Positions 59,090 through 64,000 of a stretch of 64,000 nt of DNA are shown here, piece by piece; position 1 is the first letter of the stretch; each line of letters starts with the position of its first letter. Source of the stretch: Desmodesmus armatus (taxonomy: Eukaryota; Chlorophyta; Chlorophyceae; Sphaeropleales; Scenedesmaceae); contig VIIQ02000049.1 in NCBI GenBank assembly GCA_007449985.2, positions 124,001 to 188,000 of the forward strand, in the 5' to 3' direction. The notes under the pieces were generated by a model. It was not told where the DNA came from. It did no database searches and saw only the letters and a list, made by a program, of their open reading frames with translations. The position numbers were made by a program, and so were the translations under genes.

Positions 59090-59295
59090 CTGCAGCAGTC
59101 ACCCGCACATGAGTAACGCGCCGGGCGCATGTGACTTGGCACAACCGCCGCAACACCTGCTCAAAAATGTGCAAAAGCTGAGCTGACAGCAGCAGCATGC
59201 GGGAAGCACACCCACAGCACAGTGCTGCTGCAGAAACAGCCGTCACCCGTCTCAAACCTGCTGTACTCTCCTGTCAAAGGCAACCCAACTACTCT

Positions 59296-59300
59296 TTACA
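59296..59300 (-). terminator. Putative TGTAA polyadenylation signal of the 129-residue gene
   Basis: TTACA on the plus strand, 63 bases beyond the stop at 59363. It supports ending the gene there rather than extending it through GTGAGC at that stop. Confidence 0.5.
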
Positions 59301-59362
59301 TGTTTCCTAATGCCAACAACTTTCAGGTGTGCTGACATGAAACTGACATAACACTGACAAGC

Positions 59363-60082
59363 TCACTTGCGCAGCAGCTGCTCTGCCTGCAGGGGCCCCC
59401 CAGCAGCTTGAGCCTGCAGCTCCAAAAGCTCCTTGAGGCTGTCAGCAGGCAGGCGCCCGCTGCTGTCAGCCACCTGAGGGGTGGTGGCTTTGAGCAGCTC
59501 CTCCTGCACATACAGGGTGCGACAGGACGTGCAGGCGAGAGGGGCAAGGTCGACCAACAGCACAGCAGTGTGCTGGGAGGTGCGCGGCAGTTGAGCTTGG
59601 CGACTAGGAGCCCAGGTGTCAGGTGCGCAGCTGGCTGGAGCAAGTGCATGGCTTGGTGCTGATGTTCACACACACAGCCTGTTGATGTGTGCAGCTGGCT
59701 GGAGGAAGTGCACAGCGCCTGGTGTTGATGTGCACACCTTTGTGGGGCTGATGTTGAGTGCCTTGCCGTGTATGGACCCGCCCAATCTGTCCAGCAGGCT
59801 GCCCAAGGCCTGGTCCTTCATCTCCATCTGCTCCTCCTCCTCAAACGTCAGATTGGGCCTCTGCACTTGAGCAGCTGCAGCACAGCAGACCAGGCTAGCT
59901 TAGTGTGAGCTGGAAGGGACCCAGCGCAGTGTGTGCCAGTGGCACCCCCACCACAGCATGACAGGCCCACCTCTTGCTGCATCCACGGCCACTGACCCCG
60001 TCAGCTGCTGCTGTGTAGCGCTTGCGGCTGATTGTACGGCATTGTAACTGCGCCATGCAGCTTTGCTGCCTGCTGAGCCCAT
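59363..60082 (-). CDS. Small protein of 129 residues, family unknown
   Basis: Three exons on the minus strand: 60082-59971, 59874-59738 and 59503-59363, with phases 1 and 0. The start MGSAGSK could be N-myristoylated. The centre is QRPNLTFEEEEQMEMKDQ followed by LGSLLDRLGGSIHGKAL, and the end is helical (LPADSLKELLELQAQAAGG, AEQLLRK). There are no Cys and no membrane segment. The short size, conserved-looking core and clean splicing suggest a real, perhaps widely shared, small protein, but I cannot name it. The last codons overlap a possible donor (CGCAA|GTGAGC), so a longer form is conceivable. It diverges from the DUF760 gene. Confidence 0.6.
59624..59737. repeat. Two-copy ~50-bp imperfect repeat next to a donor site
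   Basis: 59624-59671 and 59688-59737 share TGYGCAGCTGGCTGGAGSAAGTGCA and the following GGTGYTGATGTKCACAC. They lie in intron 2 of the 129-residue gene, and the second copy runs up to the donor of exon 2. Confidence 0.65.
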
Positions 60083-60429
60083 TGCGGGGGTGTGTAGATC
60101 AAGTGCCTCACGTCAAGGCTGAGGGAGGCTGAGGGTGAGGGTGAAGGTGAAGGTGAGGGTGAGGGTGACGGTGAGGGTGTGGGAGGTGGTCATAACAAAG
60201 CCAAGCAGTTGCAAAAGCTTTGCAGGCGCAGGTGAGGGGGGAGTGCAGGCACTGTATGAGAGCAGCAGTGGCTAGAGGGTTCAGGTTCTACCATTTTCTG
60301 TGATCGGATGAGAGTAGCGTTCAATCGCAATGAGAAAGAGCATGACCAAAAAGAAGTCGAAGACGTATTCACTCATTTTCGTTCTCATGCAAGGCTGGTG
60401 TGGCTGGAAACAAATCAAAACGTCTCACC
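60083..60429. promoter_or_regulatory. Divergent upstream region with hexamer repeat, 129-aa gene (-) and DUF760 (+)
   Basis: 347 bp between outward-facing starts. It contains a (GGTGAG)n-type microsatellite at 60131-60179 with single-base variants (GGTGAA, GGTGAC). Confidence 0.5.
60131..60179. repeat. (GAGGGT)n hexamer microsatellite
   Basis: About eight units of GAGGGT/GAAGGT/GACGGT. It resembles G-rich telomere-like sequence but is not the algal TTTTAGGG or TTTAGGG telomere unit. Confidence 0.8.
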
Positions 60430-62822
60430 ATGCTGCTGCACACGGCTATCAGCTCTCCGTTGCCTCTGTTTCGAGGCTGCAACGAGGTTGGCGCGTCAGC
60501 TGGCCTCACAGTGGATACGCGGTTCCACCCCAGAAGCACAGATGCCAGAGCAGCAGCACAGCAGAAAGTGCAAGGTCCTCGTGTGCCAGGAGCAGCAGGG
60601 CGCAAGACGTCATGTGTTGTGCATGCAATCAGTGGCCAGGGCACCACTGGAGGCATGCCAGCAGGAGAGGTAAGCTGTGCACACAGCATGCATGCGCCCT
60701 TGGGGGGGGGGGGCGGTGCATGGGACGCTGACGGTGCATGCGAGTGTGCCGGTCAAGTTCTTTCACTTTGACTTTCAACATGCTCACTTTTTCACGCCTG
60801 GTGGTACATGCATGCAGGCTGCAGAGCGGCGCAGGCTGCTGCTGAAGTATGTGCGTGAGGTCCAGCCAGCACTTGTGGAGCAGTTTGTCGAGGTTGGGCC
60901 CCCAGCAGTTGTGTCAGCCATGAAGAACACCATCACCAATATGCTGGGCACCCTACCGCCCCAGTTCTTCACAGTCACTATCAGCACAGTTGGCGAAAAC
61001 ATGAGCCAGCTCATGCTCAGCGTCATGATGACAGGCTACCTGTTCAGGAATGCCCAGTACAGGCTGGAGTTGCGAAACGCCCTGGGTGGCGCCTCCATCC
61101 GTTCAGGCACCAGCAGCAGTGCAGCAGGCACGCAGCAACAGCAGCAGCAGCGCAGCAGCTCAGGCGGCAGCATGCAGCGGGCGCACTCGGCGCCGCAGCA
61201 GGGCAGCGTGTTGGATGAGGAGGCGTATGCGCCTGGTGTGCAGAAGTCGCGCGTGCAGGTGGGCAGGACATCTAAGCGCAGGTGGTTATGCTGGCTAAAC
61301 GTAGATACATGCGGAAATCTCTTGTGGGTGCACGCCAGTGGCTGCATTTCGGCTAAGCTGTTACACTGGCTGTGCCACAACGGCGGGGTTGTGCAGGTGT
61401 CCTCCGTGCCATGCCGTGCAGCAGTGGGGGGGTGGTCAGTTTGGTGCATTGAACCAGCTGCGCTGCTGCTGCTGCAGCAGCACGTGGGCAGCCTCCTGGC
61501 TGCATAGCTGGCCCTGTGCAGCATCGGGGTTGCCTCAGCCTATCAAGATGTCCGACGCATGCGCAAATAGCTAATGGGGTTACTCCTAACAGTAACCTGT
61601 TACCCCAACATGGTATGCAGTGTTTGCACTCTCCCGAGGGCTGTATCGCAGGAACTTCCCAGCTCTGCGCAGTGCACAGTCCGTAGGCATCGGCGGCCTC
61701 ATGTGGTGTGTTGTCTGTCTTGCTGTGACGCATGCGCTACCCTGTTGTTGCCCGTGTTGTTGCAGGGTGATGTGCTTCTGTGGCACAAGGAGAATGGGTT
61801 GGAGACGCTGGAGGCTGTACAATACATTGAAATGCTCGAGGGGAGGTGGCGCGCCTGCGACAGCAGCTTGTGCAGCAGGACCAGCCTGCTTTGCAGCAGC
61901 AGCAGCAGCAACTGCTTCAAGGGCAGACATGGCAGCAGCAGCAAGCAGGACAGGCAGATGGGCGCCAGCTGCCAGTGCCTGTCAGCAACAACAGCAACTC
62001 CTTGCAGCAGGTGGGTGGGTGGAGCACAAGACGATTGCATCCTAGTAGTAACAGCGTAGTGCCCCAGAGAGGGGGGGTGTGCGCATGGCATATGCGCAGC
62101 AGTGTGCAGCACAGCTTGCGGCTCAGGGCCGTCCTAGCTGTGCCCTCAGCAGTACGTCAACACCAGCTTGGTCTCTACCGCATGTGCTTCATCAAGCGCA
62201 CAGGCAGTCTGTCGCGCAGTCTCTGCTGCGCAGCTGTTGTTGCGCAGCCCGTCGAGTAGTGCAGTTGGGCGGTCACCTGCAGCCAGCTAGTGCTCACCTG
62301 AGGTGCTGTTGAGCACACTGACCTGCACGGCGTACTGCCACTACCTCCCCAACCCTTTCATCCATTATGTCCAGGCCCTCCACACTCATTTATCTTTCTG
62401 CCCTGCTGTCCCGTGCTGCACTGCAGGCTGGCAGCAGCAGCTTGCTCCCAGCACACTCGTCGGGCCCAGCAGGCCTGCTTGTCCTGCACGAGGAGAGCAC
62501 GAATGAGCTCCTGGAGTACTTGCGCACGCTGGATGCAGCCAGCTTAGCCGACCTCACCAGCTGCGCAGACTCTGAGGTGGCGCAAGCAATGGAGTCGTTT
62601 GTCGGGTGCCTCATGGGCACCACTGACAGGGATAGCTTGAGCCGCGCGGGCAGCGACTGCACAGCCCAGGAGCTCGCGAAAGTCATGCTTTGGCTGATGA
62701 TTGTGGGGTACACGTTGCGGGGCCTGGAGGTGCGCTGGGACATGCAGAAGGCGGTGCTGGTGGACCGCAGCAAAGGGGCTGAGGCTCGGCTGAGCTGCGA
62801 CAACAGTGCTGACTGCTGGTGA
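60430..62822 (+). CDS. Chloroplast DUF760 protein, with apparent one-base frameshift
   Basis: Four exons: 60430-60669, 60818-61258, 61766-62010 and 62427-62822. A transit peptide-like N-terminus (MLLHTAISSPLPLFRG, cut probably after VVHA near residue 68) precedes a DUF760 domain: LLLKYVREVQPALVEQFVE, AMKNTITNMLGTLPPQFF, VGENMSQLMLSVMMTGYLFRNAQYRLEL. After a Ser/Gln-rich insert and GDVLLWHKENGLETLEAVQYIEML comes a second, more diverged copy: STNELLEYLRTLDAASLADL, AMESFVGCLMGTTD, ELAKVMLWLMIVGYTLRGLEVRW. DUF760 proteins are plastid proteins of plants and algae; an Arabidopsis member (At3g17800) is UV-B induced, but the biochemical role is unknown. Frame is lost at CTCGAGGGGAGGTGG (about 61835-61849): one extra G would restore LEGEVARLRQQL and bring exon 4 into phase, giving 440 residues. 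Confidence 0.85.
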
Positions 62823-64000
62823 TGGATGTGGATGTTGGTCCTGTGACATGGGAACCACAGGCACTTGTACAGGGCTTTTGTGTGCTGTGGTTTGTACTAT
62901 ACTCTGTGTATGAGAGAAGGCGGAAGTTTAAGTGTGGTGTTAGTGCAAGTGCCTCTGTTAGGAGCTTACGTAAGGTTGCTGAGATCTTGCAGATGCTTCA
63001 GCGATCATGCTTGGTTGTGTGTGCTTTATTTGTGCATGCCGGCAAGTCACGGCTGATGTTTATTTACAAAGCGCGGGGGGGGGGGGGGACGCTTCTCCTC
63101 ATGTGCATGCATGTTGTAGCCTTGTAGGTTGAGCAGCCACTGTGCTGCTCATTCTTGTGGTGCACAGTAACCAAAAGGCCAGCTGTTTGGCCACTTGTAA
63201 CATCAGCATCCTAGACAGAAGACATAAGACCAGCTGTTGCTGCTTGGTGCCCTTGGTTAATGCGCGGCTGCACTGTTGAGCTACTGGCTGAGTGCTGGTG
63301 TGTGGGGGCTGTTGAATTTGTGCAAGCTCAAACAGCATGTCATTTACGCCAAGCAGTGCAAGTAGCATGTGCTGTTCTAGAACATGCACAGATCTGTGCA
63401 TCCCACCGCTCAGTCAGCTTGGCCTTGTCACCCGCAGGTAGTATGGTTGTCCAGTCAGTGACTTCCTTGTAAAATTACTGACTCGCGTCTGCGCATGGCA
63501 GTGCAAAAAGTTGCGCTGTTGCCAGCCTTTGAATACAGCCTGTCGTCACTACACGACACAGCTGCAGGGATGCATTGCAGCTGCAGGGTAGCGTTTTTTA
63601 GGGGGGGTGGGCAAGGAGCAGAATCAGTCTGGAGGCAGCTGAAGGGGGGGGGGTAGCAACTGAGATCTGCCCTGCCCAATTTGCAGGCAAAACGTGCTGA
63701 AGGGGGGGGGGGGGAGCAAGGAGCACTTGCCGTGAAAACCAGGGCCCCCCGGGGGGGAGCAACTCCACCCGTGACACAAGTTAACAGGGTGTACCGGTTT
63801 CAAAAAAAACGCTACCCCAACTGGGTTGTTGTTCTTTGCTCTCTGTCGGCCTTGGCCATACCACAACATTCCAATGCCGGGCTCCGGTAAAGCAAAAGGG
63901 CAAGATAGAAGGCTCCTGGCCAAAAGTCACCCCAAGTCACCGACGCCAACTTTATGCCAGTCAACAAAGCCACCATTATGCCCGGTTGCTGGAATGCTAC
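62823..64000. other. 3' flank with G-rich homopolymer tracts
   Basis: Contains the DUF760 3' UTR, with TGTAA at 63196-63200 and 63468-63472. It also has repeated long G runs (63076-63089, 63601-63608, 63643-63652, 63701-63714, 63749-63757). No gene is recognised up to the window edge. Confidence 0.5.

Larger units (their letters stand above)
57678..59362. other. Unresolved stretch with coding-like fragments on the minus strand
   Basis: About 1.7 kb between secreted B and the 129-residue gene. Minus-strand pieces look partly coding: 59089-58957 after a CTGCAG acceptor (VNPQLVQRALARVCLPDI... ending WPVWFERRS and a stop), and a frame near 58610-58390 (MLTHALELRPVRGDDIKDKF, then a G14 run). I could not join them into one model. 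The long plus-strand frame 57957-58898 has no recognisable content. It may be a small unknown gene or a decayed one. Confidence 0.3.

Noticed and set aside
63580..64000. G-rich repeats at the right edge as a transposon terminus
   Set aside because: There is no terminal inverted repeat, target-site duplication or coding remnant in the visible sequence.

Overview
This window is nuclear DNA of a green alga, most likely a chlorophyte of class Chlorophyceae. The evidence is: genes interrupted by many short GT-AG introns; dense CAG/GCA/CTG triplet runs that write poly-Gln, poly-Ala and poly-Ser into proteins; TGTAA motifs downstream of many stop codons, the usual polyadenylation signal of these algae; a plastid ClpC with a transit peptide; and several genes for cilia and centrioles. 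I spliced the gene models by eye from donor/acceptor sites, reading phase and family similarity. Every complete model keeps one open phase and gives a CDS divisible by three, except the DUF760 gene, which needs one added base. No search was run, so all family names come from recognised motifs.

Layout, left to right: the 3' part of a Gln-rich gene (1-2217, +); an F-box/leucine-rich-repeat-like gene (3033-5031, -); a profilin-like gene (5659-6698, +); a large STIL-type centriole assembly gene (7225-13499, +); an IQ-motif gene (14748-19833, -); NOSIP (20675-23185, +); an EF-hand-like protein (24201-26685, +); chloroplast ClpC with 17 exons (28003-35601, -); a protein with two universal stress protein domains (36467-41035, -); BBS5 (41546-44109, +); a thioredoxin domain fused to a molybdenum-cofactor-sulfurase-like desulfurase (44431-49952, +); a SPATA17-like IQ protein (51145-54258, -); two adjacent small secreted Cys-rich genes (54579-56329 and 56667-57677, +); a poorly resolved stretch with coding-like pieces (57678-59362); a 129-residue protein (59363-60082, -); and a chloroplast DUF760 protein (60430-62822, +).

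The genes do not form an operon. Six divergent pairs share short upstream regions of about 320-840 bp (F-box/profilin, IQ/NOSIP, USP/BBS5, SPATA17/secreted A, 129-aa/DUF760, and more loosely ClpC with its left neighbour, which is convergent). A ciliary or centriolar theme recurs: STIL, BBS5, SPATA17 and possibly the EF-hand, IQ and profilin-like proteins. A plastid theme is carried by ClpC, DUF760 and probably the thioredoxin-desulfurase fusion.

The most unusual objects are the thioredoxin-desulfurase fusion that lacks a MOSC domain, the algal STIL homologue with a clear N-terminal domain, the tandem secreted Cys-rich pair, a 13-nt microexon in ClpC, a likely GC-AG intron in the SPATA17 gene, and a probable one-base frameshift in the DUF760 gene.
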